DNA of 11,006 nt from an uncultured Actinomycetes bacterium (GTDB lineage Bacteria > Actinomycetota > Actinomycetes > Mycobacteriales > Mycobacteriaceae). The notes below the pieces were generated by a model that ran no database searches, was not told the DNA's origin, and saw only the letters and a program-made list of their open reading frames with translations. Both the position numbers and the translations under genes were made by a program. Below are positions 1 to 6,881 of the stretch, in pieces; the stretch's first letter is position 1; each line of letters begins with the position of its first letter. The stretch covers positions 1-11,006 of the forward strand of contig CAIWCQ010000121.1 of assembly GCA_903911165.1 (NCBI GenBank), in the 5' to 3' direction.

Positions 1-1
1 C

Positions 2-145
2 AATCTGCGCTTCCAGACGGCGACCGGACAGCTCAGCAACAATCATCGGCTGCGTACCGTGAGACAAGAGATCGCGCGCATCTACACGGTGCTGCGTGAA
101 CGTGAGCTGGGTCTGGCCACCGGGCCCGGCGGTGAGGATTCCTAA
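2..145 (+). CDS. rpmC: 50S ribosomal protein L29, 3' part only
   Basis: The last 47 codons of rpmC are present; the 5' end lies outside the window. L29 is a small protein of the large subunit that lies near the peptide exit tunnel. The visible part begins [11 protein letters not shown] and continues to [14 protein letters not shown], the typical C-terminal half of actinobacterial L29 with its paired helices rich in arginine and glutamate. A short tail ending GEDS precedes the TAA stop. The TAA is followed directly by the rpsQ ATG with no base between, so the two are co-translated in the S10 operon. Identification is secure from sequence and from its position before S17. The gene is cut by the window edge, not broken. 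Confidence 0.95.
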   Translation, partial: NLRFQTATGQLSNNHRLRTVRQEIARIYTVLRERELGLATGPGGEDS

Positions 146-442
146 ATGGCAGAAACAAAAGGCTCCCAACACACCGCGCCCACCGAGAAGCCGCGCGGCC
201 GCCGCAAGACCGTGATCGGCTACGTGGTGAGCGACAAGATGGAGAAGACGATCGTCGTCGAACTCGAGTCGCGGGTGCAGCACCCCAAGTACGGCAAGAT
301 CATCCGGACCACCACGAAGGTCAAGGCCCACGACGAGGACGGTGTCGCCGGTATCGGCGACCGGGTCTCGCTGATGGAGACTCGGCCGCTGTCGGCGACC
401 AAGCGCTGGCGCCTGGTGGAGATCCTCGAGCAGGCGAAGTAG
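146..442 (+). CDS. rpsQ: 30S ribosomal protein S17
   Basis: S17 (98 residues) is a primary 16S rRNA-binding protein of the small subunit with an OB fold. The core runs from about residue 19 to 95, with the family motifs [26 protein letters not shown] and IGDRV. The first 18 residues are a charged, probably disordered extension of the kind seen in mycobacterial S17. The ATG was chosen because it abuts the rpmC stop and has an aGGtGAGGA-like ribosome binding site about 9 bases upstream. It is the last ribosomal gene of the S10 operon here. The normal next gene, rplN, is more than 3.5 kb away, after the sulfatase pair. The arylsulfatase starts 13 bases after the S17 stop, so read-through into it is likely. 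Confidence 0.97.
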   Translation: MAETKGSQHTAPTEKPRGRRKTVIGYVVSDKMEKTIVVELESRVQHPKYGKIIRTTTKVKAHDEDGVAGIGDRVSLMETRPLSATKRWRLVEILEQAK

Positions 443-455
443 ACCCACGGGGGTA

Positions 456-2819
456 ATGTCCACATCCGTGGCCACCCCCTTCACAGGTAAAATCGCTCTC
501 GATATTCGCGACTCCGAACCGGATTGGGCGCCGTACGCGCCACCGACTGCGCCGCCGGACGCGCCCAACGTGCTCTATCTGGTCTGGGACGACGTCGGCA
601 TCGCGACCTGGGACTGCTTCGGCGGGCTGGTCGATATGCCGGCCATGACGCGCATCGCCGAACGCGGCGTGCGACTGACCCAGTTCCACACCACCGCACT
701 GTGTTCGCCCACCCGGGCGGCGCTGCTCACCGGTCGCAACGCGACATCGGTGGGCATGGCTGTGGTTGAGGAGTTCACTGAGGGATTCCCCGGCATCAAT
801 GGCCGTATCCCCGATGACAGCGCGCTGATCTCGGAGGTGCTTTCCGAGCGCGGGTACAACACCTACTGCCTCGGTAAGTGGCACATGACGCCACTGGAGG
901 AGTCCAGCCTTGCCGCCACCAAACGGCACTGGCCGCTGTCGCGTGGGTTCGAGCGCTTCTACGGATTCCTTGGCGGCGAGACCGACCAGTGGTATCCCGA
1001 ACTGGTCTACGACAACCACCCGATCGAGGCGCCCGCCACGCCCGAGCAGGGGTATCACCTGTCGAAGGACCTCGCCGACAAGACCATCGAGTTCATCCAA
1101 GACGCCAAAGTGATCGCACCGGGCAAGCCGTGGTTCTCCTACCTGTGCCCCGGCGCCGGGCACGCTCCGCACCACGTCTTCAAGGAGTGGGCCGATAAGT
1201 ACGCGGGCCGCTTCGACATGGGCTACGAGCGCTACCGCGAGATCGTGCTGGCGAATCAGAAGAAACTCGGCGTCGTGCCCGCCGACACCGAACTGTCGCC
1301 GATCAATCCCTACCTTGACGTCACGGGGCCCAACGGCGAACCGTGGCCGGCCCAGGACACCGTGCGGCCCTGGGACGGATTGTCCGACGAGGAGAAGCGG
1401 TTGTTCTCCAGGATGGCCGAGGTATTCGCCGGCTTCCTGTCCTACACCGATGACCAGATCGGCCGGGTGCTGGATTATCTGGAGAACTCCGGGCAGCTGG
1501 ACAACACCATCATCGTGGTCATCTCCGACAACGGCGCCAGTGGCGAAGGCGGACCCAACGGCTCGGTCAATGAAGTCAAGTTCTTCAACGGTCTCATCGA
1601 CACCGTCGCCGACAGCATGCGGTGCTACGACGAACTCGGCGGCCCGCAGACCTATAACCATTACCCGATCGGCTGGGCGATGGCTTTCAATACGCCCTAC
1701 AAGCTCTATAAGCGCTACGCCTCCCACGAGGGCGGCATCGCCGACACGGCGATCATCTCGTGGCCGGCCGGGATCAAGGCCCACGGCGAGTTCCGGGACA
1801 ATTACGTCAACGTCGCCGACATCACGCCGACCGTGTACGACCTGCTGGGTATCACCCCACCTGAGACCGTGAAGGCAGTCCCGCAGAAGCCACTGGAGGG
1901 CGTGAGTTTCAAAGCGGCACTGGATGATCCGACTGCCAAGACCGGTAAGGAAACCCAGTACTACACCATGCTCGGCACGCGTGGCATCTGGCACAACGGG
2001 TGGTTCGCCAACACCGTGCACGCCGCCACACCCTCGGGGTGGTCGAATTTCGACAAAGACCGCTGGGAGCTGTTCCACATCGAGGCCGACCGCAGTCAGT
2101 GCCATGACCTGGCGGCCGAGCATCCGGAGAAGCTCGAGGAGATGAAGAAACTCTGGTTCGCCGAGGCGGACAAGTACAACGGTCTACCGCTGGCGGACTT
2201 CAACATTATGGAGGTCCTCGGCCGGCAGCGGCCCTCACTGGCCGGTGATCGCTCCAGCTACATCTATTACCCGCACACCGCCCCCGTTCCGCTGGGCGCA
2301 TGCGTCAACATCGCGGGCCGATCCTTCTCGGTGCTGGCCGAGGTCACGGTGGACTCCGCCGATGTTCAGGGCGTTTTGCTCAAACAGGGCGCTGGGCACG
2401 GCGGCTACACGCTGTTCATCGCCGACGGACGGCTGCACTTCGTCTATAACTTCTTCGGCGAGTTGGAACAGAAGGTGTCCTCGCCCGATCCGGTGCCCCT
2501 CGGTGAGCACATCCTGGGTGTCGGTTACGCACGCACCGGGACGGTTGAGGGCAGCTTCATTCCACAGGGCGACGCGACGCTGTACATCGACGGCGCCGCG
2601 GTGGCGACCCTCTCCGGGGTGAAAGCCCATCCCTTCATCTTCGGACTAGCCGGCGGTGGCGTCAGTGTCGGTCGAAACCTCGGACAGCCGGTCTCGTCGT
2701 CCTACTCCGCACCGTTCGAGTTCACCGGCGGAACCATCGCACGCGTTGTGGTCGATGTCTCGGGGGAGCCCTACATCGACGCCGAACGCCAACTGGCCGT
2801 CGCGTTTGCAAAGGACTGA
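456..2819 (+). CDS. atsA: Arylsulfatase, type I (formylglycine-dependent)
   Basis: A 787-residue sulfatase that would hydrolyse sulfate esters; the substrate cannot be read from the sequence. The N-terminal alkaline-phosphatase-like catalytic domain spans about residues 35-560. It shows WDD (metal ligands D45/D46), the activation motif CSPTRAALLTGR at 83-94 whose C83 becomes formylglycine, GKWH (K141, H143), ISDNG (D358, N359) and a lysine/histidine region around K416-H424. From about residue 620 to the end is a beta-rich tail that looks like a LamG/concanavalin-type domain; this is inferred from its pattern. No signal peptide is seen, so a cytosolic enzyme is likely. Length and sequence agree with M. 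tuberculosis AtsA (Rv0711) as remembered. The start is not firmly fixed. The ATG at 456 has a GGGGG run only 2 bases upstream, so translation may depend on ribosomes finishing rpsQ 13 bases before; a GTG at 468 is possible. The maturase gene follows after 2 bases. Confidence 0.95.
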   Translation: MSTSVATPFTGKIALDIRDSEPDWAPYAPPTAPPDAPNVLYLVWDDVGIATWDCFGGLVDMPAMTRIAERGVRLTQFHTTALCSPTRAALLTGRNATSVGMAVVEEFTEGFPGINGRIPDDSALISEVLSERGYNTYCLGKWHMTPLEESSLAATKRHWPLSRGFERFYGFLGGETDQWYPELVYDNHPIEAPATPEQGYHLSKDLADKTIEFIQDAKVIAPGKPWFSYLCPGAGHAPHHVFKEWADKYAGRFDMGYERYREIVLANQKKLGVVPADTELSPINPYLDVTGPNGEPWPAQDTVRPWDGLSDEEKRLFSRMAEVFAGFLSYTDDQIGRVLDYLENSGQLDNTIIVVISDNGASGEGGPNGSVNEVKFFNGLIDTVADSMRCYDELGGPQTYNHYPIGWAMAFNTPYKLYKRYASHEGGIADTAIISWPAGIKAHGEFRDNYVNVADITPTVYDLLGITPPETVKAVPQKPLEGVSFKAALDDPTAKTGKETQYYTMLGTRGIWHNGWFANTVHAATPSGWSNFDKDRWELFHIEADRSQCHDLAAEHPEKLEEMKKLWFAEADKYNGLPLADFNIMEVLGRQRPSLAGDRSSYIYYPHTAPVPLGACVNIAGRSFSVLAEVTVDSADVQGVLLKQGAGHGGYTLFIADGRLHFVYNFFGELEQKVSSPDPVPLGEHILGVGYARTGTVEGSFIPQGDATLYIDGAAVATLSGVKAHPFIFGLAGGGVSVGRNLGQPVSSSYSAPFEFTGGTIARVVVDVSGEPYIDAERQLAVAFAKD
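702..704 (+). other. Codon for the formylglycine precursor Cys83 of AtsA
   Basis: This TGT encodes C83, the first residue of CSPTRAALLTGR. It fits the C-x-P-x-R sulfatase signature recognised by the formylglycine-generating enzyme, which oxidises the cysteine to the catalytic aldehyde. A cysteine rather than serine at this position means the aerobic, FGE-type maturation route, matching the FGE gene found directly downstream. The motif is seen in the sequence; the modification itself is established family knowledge. Confidence 0.9.
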
Positions 2820-2821
2820 GC

Positions 2822-3724
2822 ATGCCGACTGAGTTGGTGGAGTTACCCGGCGGAGAGTTCGCGATGGGTTCGACGAGCTTCTACCCCGAGGAAGCACCGA
2901 TCCATCTGGTGACGATGGCGCCCTTCGCGATCGAACGTTATCCGGTGACCAATGCGCAATTCGCCGAGTTCGTCGACGCCACCGGTTACGTCACCGTCGC
3001 GGAACGTCCGCTGGATCCAACGCTGTATCCCGGTGTGGCGCAGGAAGATCTGCTGCCCGGCGCGCTGATTTTTCGGCCCACCGCCAGTCCGGTGAACCTT
3101 AGCGACTGGCGGCAGTGGTGGGACTGGGCGCCCGGCGCGCACTGGCGTTGTCCCTACGGCGTCGGCAGCGACATCGCCGATCGACTGGACCATCCCGTCG
3201 TGCAGATCGCCTACCCCGACGCCGCGGCCTATGCGGCCTGGGCCGGCCGGCGATTGCCGACGGAGGCCGAGTGGGAGTACGCCGCCCGCGCCGGGTCTGT
3301 CACCGCCTACGCCTGGGGAGACGAGCCGACGGTGGACGGCAGGCTGATGGCCAACACCTGGCAGGGCAACTTCCCGTACCGCAACGACGGTGCCCAGGGA
3401 GTTGGCACGTCGCGCTGGGTCGGCAGTTCGCCGGTAGGGACCTTCCCGCCGAATGACTTCGGTCTGTTCGACATGATCGGCAATGTGTGGGAGTGGACGA
3501 CGACGCTGTACTCCGAACGCGGCCACGTCGTGGATGCGCCGCCGAGTTCCTGCTGCCCCATTCCGGCCGAGCCGGACCCCACCGTCACCCAGGTGCTCAA
3601 GGGCGGTTCGCACCTGTGTGCGCCGGAATACTGCCTCCGCTACCGCCCGTCCGCGCGTTCCCCGCAGTCCCAGGACAGCTCAAGTACCCATATCGGCTTC
3701 CGCTGCGTCGCCGACCTGGGCTGA
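2822..3724 (+). CDS. Formylglycine-generating enzyme (sulfatase-modifying factor)
   Basis: A 300-residue FGE/SUMF1-family enzyme, orthologous to M. tuberculosis Rv0712 (about 299 residues). It uses oxygen and copper to convert the cysteine of the sulfatase CxPxR motif into formylglycine. Family marks in order: VELPGGEFAMGS at 6-17, YPVTNAQFAEFV at 40-51, RRLPTEAEWEYAARAG at 143-158, DMIGNVWEWTTT at 217-228, and GGSHLCAPEYCLRYRP at 261-276 with the paired copper-binding/active-site cysteines C266 and C271. It ends with the conserved GFRC at 292-295. No signal peptide is seen, consistent with acting in the cytosol on the newly made sulfatase. The start is supported by AAAGGA at 2810-2815, 6 bases upstream, and by the 2-base gap after atsA. 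Translational coupling would make enzyme and activator together. It may also serve other sulfatases of the cell. Confidence 0.95.
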   Translation: MPTELVELPGGEFAMGSTSFYPEEAPIHLVTMAPFAIERYPVTNAQFAEFVDATGYVTVAERPLDPTLYPGVAQEDLLPGALIFRPTASPVNLSDWRQWWDWAPGAHWRCPYGVGSDIADRLDHPVVQIAYPDAAAYAAWAGRRLPTEAEWEYAARAGSVTAYAWGDEPTVDGRLMANTWQGNFPYRNDGAQGVGTSRWVGSSPVGTFPPNDFGLFDMIGNVWEWTTTLYSERGHVVDAPPSSCCPIPAEPDPTVTQVLKGGSHLCAPEYCLRYRPSARSPQSQDSSSTHIGFRCVADLG

Positions 3725-3747
3725 CGTCGCTGAGCAATCGCCCCCGC

Positions 3748-3805
3748 CGAACAGACACAAACTCGCATGAATTGGGCTCTCTGAGTGCGAGTTTGTGTCT
3801 GCTCG
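3748..3805 (+). terminator. Long inverted repeat, probable terminator
   Basis: Two 20-base arms (3748-3767 and 3786-3805) are reverse complements except for one pair (A3751 opposite C3802), around an 18-base loop. The arm core is CAGACACAAACTCGCA. It lies 23 bases after the maturase stop and before the rplN promoter candidate. Transcribed, it would form a very stable hairpin. There is no U tract, so it would act as a U-less mycobacterial-type terminator or as an RNA-stabilising stem. A related palindrome seems to recur between genes in non-tuberculous mycobacteria, but that is from memory and unchecked. Confidence 0.65.
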
Positions 3806-3826
3806 CGGAGGGACCGTAGGCCGGAT

Positions 3827-3856
3827 TTGGCCTGATGATGCCTTCTCGCCTAGTAT
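3827..3856 (+). promoter_or_regulatory. Candidate sigma-A promoter of the spc operon
   Basis: TTGGCC at 3827-3832 (-35-like) and TAGTAT at 3851-3856 (-10, fits TANNNT) are separated by 18 bases. Transcription would start near 3863, giving a leader of roughly 145 bases before rplN. Its place just downstream of the inverted repeat fits an independent promoter for the L14-L15 operon. This is seen by eye only; no start-site data are available. Confidence 0.45.
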
Positions 3857-3994
3857 TGAGCGGTTGCCTCGGGCAGACCTCGGCCGGCGTGGATTCCTCA
3901 AGAATTCGCCTCAGCCCTGCGTGCCCTGAAGCGACGAAGACCGCGCACGTGAGGTTGATTCGGCCTGTCCGAAAAGATTTGCCGTGCTCAACGC

Positions 3995-4001
3995 AAGGGA
4001 G
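3995..4001 (+). promoter_or_regulatory. Ribosome binding site deciding the GTG start of rplN
   Basis: AAGGGAG lies 5 bases before the GTG at 4007. No ATG suits the conserved L14 N-terminus, so this site fixes GTG as the start codon. Confidence 0.8.
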
Positions 4002-4006
4002 TTCTG

Positions 4007-4375
<369 letters not shown>

Positions 4376-4699
4376 ATGAAGGTCCACAAGGGCGACACCG
4401 TGCTGGTCATCGCCGGCAAGGATAAAGGCGCCAAGGGCAAGGTCCTCAAGGCGTACCCGGATCGCCAGCGGGTTCTCGTCGAGGGCGTCAACGCAGTAAA
4501 GAAGCACACCGCAAACTCCGCAGCAGAGCGGGGCGCGTCCTCGGGCGGCATCGTCACCCAGGAGGCGCCGATTCACGTCTCGAACGTCATGGTGGTTGAC
4601 TCCGACGGCAAGCCCGCCCGCGTCGGCTACCGCGAGGATTCCGAAACCGGCAAGCGCGTTCGCGTCTCCAAGCGCAACGGCAAGGACATCAAGGCATGA
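4376..4699 (+). CDS. rplX: 50S ribosomal protein L24
   Basis: L24 (107 residues) is an assembly-initiating protein that binds the 5' region of 23S rRNA and later sits by the exit tunnel. The KOW motif is at the N-terminus ([20 protein letters not shown], residues 2-21), followed by [12 protein letters not shown] and the C-terminal VGYRED...[12 protein letters not shown] segment. The start directly follows the rplN stop and has GGAGGT at 4363-4368 with 7-base spacing. The TGA stop overlaps the rplE start in an ATGA arrangement, so rplE is translationally coupled to it. Confidence 0.97.
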   Translation: MKVHKGDTVLVIAGKDKGAKGKVLKAYPDRQRVLVEGVNAVKKHTANSAAERGASSGGIVTQEAPIHVSNVMVVDSDGKPARVGYREDSETGKRVRVSKRNGKDIKA

Positions 4700-5268
4700 C
4701 GACAATGGAGAGCACCGAGAAAGTTCAGCCGCGGCTCAAGGCGCGCTATCGCGCCGAGATCAAGGACGCGCTGCACGCCGAGTTCAACTACGCCAACGTG
4801 ATGCAGATCCCGGGCGTGGTGAAGGTCGTGGTCAACATGGGTGTCGGCGACGCCGCCCGCGACGCCAAGCTGATCAACGGTGCCGTCAACGACCTGGCAC
4901 TGATCACCGGGCAGAAACCGGAGATCCGCAAGGCCACCAAATCCATCGCCCAGTTCAAATTGCGCGAGGGAATGCCGATCGGTGCGCGGGTCACCCTGCG
5001 CGGCGACCGGATGTGGGAGTTCCTGGATCGGCTGGTCTCGATCGGCCTGCCACGTATCCGTGACTTCCGCGGCCTGAGTCCCAAGCAGTTCGACGGCCAC
5101 GGCAACTACACCTTCGGCCTTGCCGAGCAGTCGGTGTTCCACGAGATCGACGTGGATTCCATCGACCGTCCGCGCGGTATGGACATCACCGTCGTCACCT
5201 CGGCGACCAACGACGACGAAGGGCGAGCGCTGCTGCGTGCCCTTGGCTTCCCGTTCAAGGAGAACTGA
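4696..5268 (+). CDS. rplE: 50S ribosomal protein L5
   Basis: L5 (190 residues) binds 5S rRNA and forms part of the central protuberance. Recognisable stretches are [11 protein letters not shown] (12-22), [13 protein letters not shown] (41-53), the L5 signature [19 protein letters not shown] (70-88), and the C-terminal [20 protein letters not shown] (122-141). I keep the ATG at 4696, which overlaps the rplX stop by 4 bases and has AAGGA 9 bases upstream. A second ATG at 4705 would give a protein three residues shorter and cannot be excluded. rpsN follows after 4 bases. Confidence 0.97.
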   Translation: MTTMESTEKVQPRLKARYRAEIKDALHAEFNYANVMQIPGVVKVVVNMGVGDAARDAKLINGAVNDLALITGQKPEIRKATKSIAQFKLREGMPIGARVTLRGDRMWEFLDRLVSIGLPRIRDFRGLSPKQFDGHGNYTFGLAEQSVFHEIDVDSIDRPRGMDITVVTSATNDDEGRALLRALGFPFKEN

Positions 5269-5272
5269 GCAG

Positions 5273-5458
5273 ATGGCAAAAAAGGCACTGGTCAACAAGG
5301 CCAATAAGAAGCCGAAGTTCGCCGTGCGGGCCTACACCCGCTGCAACAGGTGCGGTCGGCCGCACGCGGTGTACCGCAAGTTCGGGTTGTGCCGCATCTG
5401 CCTGCGCGAGATGGCGCATGCGGGTGAACTGCCCGGCGTGCAGAAGTCCAGCTGGTAG
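5273..5458 (+). CDS. rpsN1: 30S ribosomal protein S14, zinc-binding type (type Z)
   Basis: A 61-residue short S14 of the head of the small subunit. It is the zinc-ribbon form: C24-x2-C27 and C40-x2-C43 (CNRC ... CRIC) frame the metal site. The other conserved parts are the lysine-rich start [16 protein letters not shown] and the end GVQKSSW. Many actinobacteria also carry a longer cysteine-free paralogue under zinc-uptake regulator control elsewhere. This one, in the spc operon, is the zinc-replete housekeeping copy. AAGGAG at 5257-5262 lies 10 bases before the ATG. rpsH follows after 17 bases. The symbol rpsN1 (also rpsZ) follows mycobacterial usage. Confidence 0.97.
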   Translation: MAKKALVNKANKKPKFAVRAYTRCNRCGRPHAVYRKFGLCRICLREMAHAGELPGVQKSSW

Positions 5459-5475
5459 ACGAGGAGTAGCGCCAG

Positions 5476-5874
5476 ATGACCATGACGGACCCGATCGCGG
5501 ATTTTTTGACCCGTCTGCGCAACGCCAATTCGGCGTTTCACGATGAAGTGACCCTGCCGCACTCGAAGATCAAGGCGAACATCGCCGAGATCCTCAAGCG
5601 CGAGGGCTACATCGTCGACTTCCACACCGAGGACGCTCGGGTCGGCAAGTCGCTGGTGGTCAAGCTTAAGTACGGCCCCAACCGGGAGCGCAGCCTCGCC
5701 GGTCTGCGCCGGGTGTCCAAGCCCGGTCTGCGGGTGTACGCCAAGTCGACCAACCTGCCGCGCGTTCTCGGCGGCCTGGGTGTCGCGATCATCTCCACGT
5801 CCGCCGGTCTGAGGACCGACCGCCAGGCCGCCCGCGAGGGCGTCGGCGGCGAAGTCCTCGCCTACGTGTGGTGA
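5476..5874 (+). CDS. rpsH: 30S ribosomal protein S8
   Basis: S8 (132 residues, the same length as in M. tuberculosis as remembered) binds the central domain of 16S rRNA early in assembly. In E. coli it represses its own spc operon by binding the mRNA; whether that holds here cannot be seen. The protein shows [16 protein letters not shown] near the start, [34 protein letters not shown], and the C-terminal S8 signature [13 protein letters not shown] with GGEVLAYVW at the end. GAGGAG at 5461-5466 is a clear ribosome binding site 9 bases before the ATG. It is followed by rplF after 13 bases. Confidence 0.98.
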   Translation: MTMTDPIADFLTRLRNANSAFHDEVTLPHSKIKANIAEILKREGYIVDFHTEDARVGKSLVVKLKYGPNRERSLAGLRRVSKPGLRVYAKSTNLPRVLGGLGVAIISTSAGLRTDRQAAREGVGGEVLAYVW

Positions 5875-5887
5875 GAGGGGTTTAGAC

Positions 5888-6427
5888 ATGTCGCGTATTG
5901 GTAAGCAGCCCGTTCTGGTTCCGGCCGGAGTGGACGTGGTGATCGACGGGCAGAGCGTGTCGGTCAAAGGCCCCAAGGGTGCCCTGGAGTTAGCGGTCGC
6001 CGAGCCGATCAGGGTGGCTCGCGACGACGACGGCGCGATCCTGGTCAGCCGGCCCGACGACGAACGGCGCAGCCGCTCACTGCACGGCCTGTCGCGGACC
6101 CTGGTCGCCAACCTGATCACCGGGGTCACCGAGGGTTACACCACCAAGATGGAGATCTTCGGCGTCGGCTACCGCGTGCAGCAAAAGGGCAGCAACCTTG
6201 AGTTCGCGCTGGGCTACAGCCACCCTGTCCTGATCGAGGCGCCCGAGGGCATCACCTTCGCGGTGGAGAGCCCCACCAAGTTCTCGGTCTCGGGCATCGA
6301 CAAGCAGAAGGTCGGCCAGATCTCGTCGAATATCCGCCGCCTGCGCCGCCCGGACCCGTACAAGGGCAAGGGCGTGCGCTACGAGGGTGAGCAGATCCGT
6401 CGCAAGGTCGGAAAGACAGGTAAGTAG
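5888..6427 (+). CDS. rplF: 50S ribosomal protein L6
   Basis: L6 (179 residues) consists of two repeats of the same fold, about 1-80 and 81-179, and sits near the factor-binding region of the large subunit. It begins [17 protein letters not shown]. The middle has [18 protein letters not shown] (81-98), and the L6 signature [17 protein letters not shown] is at 154-170, followed by the basic tail. GAGAGGGG at 5873-5880 lies 7 bases upstream of the ATG and overlaps the rpsH stop. The rplR ATG follows 2 bases after its stop. Confidence 0.98.
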   Translation: MSRIGKQPVLVPAGVDVVIDGQSVSVKGPKGALELAVAEPIRVARDDDGAILVSRPDDERRSRSLHGLSRTLVANLITGVTEGYTTKMEIFGVGYRVQQKGSNLEFALGYSHPVLIEAPEGITFAVESPTKFSVSGIDKQKVGQISSNIRRLRRPDPYKGKGVRYEGEQIRRKVGKTGK

Positions 6428-6429
6428 TC

Positions 6430-6849
6430 ATGGCTGAAACGAAGACCCCCACGCAGGGCGCGGCGATCGAGCGCAAGCCGGTAGGAACCACCGCCTCGGC
6501 GGCCCGCCGGGTGGCCCGACTGCGGCGGCACGCGCGGCTGCGCAAGAAGGTCGTCGGCACCGCCGAACGGCCCCGCCTAGTCGTGAACCGCTCGTCGCGG
6601 CACATCCACGTGCAGTTGGTCAACGACGCCAACGGCACCACTATCGCTGCCGCGTCATCCATCGAGGCCGACGTCCGCGCGGTTGACGGTGACAAGAAGG
6701 CGCACAGCGTGCGGGTCGGCCAACTGATCGCCGAGCGCGCCAAGGCCGCCGGTGTCGAGGCCGTGGTCTTCGACCGCGGCGGTAACACCTACGGCGGACG
6801 GATCGCCGCACTGGCTGACGCCGCCCGTGAGAACGGACTGAAATTCTGA
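6430..6849 (+). CDS. rplR: 50S ribosomal protein L18
   Basis: L18 (139 residues) binds 5S rRNA together with L5. The core from about residue 24 shows [47 protein letters not shown] and [20 protein letters not shown], which is textbook bacterial L18. The first 17 or so residues are extra compared with the roughly 122-residue M. tuberculosis protein as I remember it. The ATG at 6430 was kept because it lies 2 bases after the rplF stop and the nearest in-frame alternative (GTG at 6511) would cut into the conserved basic helix. Its ribosome binding site is weak, suggesting coupling to rplF. Its TGA shares its A with an ATG that opens a 10-codon frame running to rpsE. Confidence 0.96.
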   Translation: MAETKTPTQGAAIERKPVGTTASAARRVARLRRHARLRKKVVGTAERPRLVVNRSSRHIHVQLVNDANGTTIAAASSIEADVRAVDGDKKAHSVRVGQLIAERAKAAGVEAVVFDRGGNTYGGRIAALADAARENGLKF

Positions 6850-6881
6850 TGCGCTCGAACACCAACGGAAGGACCGCATAA
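6849..6881 (+). other. Ten-codon reading frame bridging rplR and rpsE
   Basis: The A of the rplR TGA begins an ATG that opens a 10-codon frame ([10 protein letters not shown]). Its TAA stop shares its last A with the rpsE ATG (TAATG). The frame exactly spans the 31-base gap, so a ribosome ending on rplR could re-start here and end on the rpsE start. The rpsE ribosome binding site (GGAAGGA, 6867-6873) lies inside it. It may be chance; the peptide has no recognisable function. Confidence 0.3.

Larger units (their letters stand above)
3725..4006 (+). other. Intergenic region between the sulfatase cassette and the spc operon
   Basis: This 282-base stretch is the only long gap in the window. From left to right it holds a long inverted repeat (3748-3805), a TTGGCC/TAGTAT promoter candidate (3827-3856), and a leader of about 140 bases that ends in a strong ribosome binding site before rplN. 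Within the leader I see only one weak 5-bp hairpin (TTCGG/CCGAA at 3959-3973). No reading frame in the gap looks like a protein. The M. tuberculosis gene Rv0713, which I recall lying at this point, has no counterpart here. Confidence 0.75.

Noticed and set aside
321..2123. A 600-codon open frame on the minus strand across rpsQ and atsA
   Set aside because: It is the mirror of the atsA codon structure in high-GC DNA. The plus-strand frame has full sulfatase motifs, whereas the minus-strand translation is rich in V, G, R and D with no recognisable domain.
2822..3724. FGE-family protein read as an iron-dependent sulfoxide synthase (EgtB-like) or other SUMF1-fold protein
   Set aside because: It has the paired cysteines C266 and C271 in the SHLCAPEYC segment expected of true formylglycine-generating enzymes, and it lies 2 bases after a CxPxR sulfatase.
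5502..5507. Run of six T within rpsH as a possible slippage site or frameshift
   Set aside because: The S8 reading frame is intact through it and the encoded ADFLTRL is the conserved sequence.
5332..6129. A 265-codon minus-strand open frame across rpsN, rpsH and rplF
   Set aside because: It lies opposite conserved ribosomal genes, without motifs or a ribosome binding site of note.
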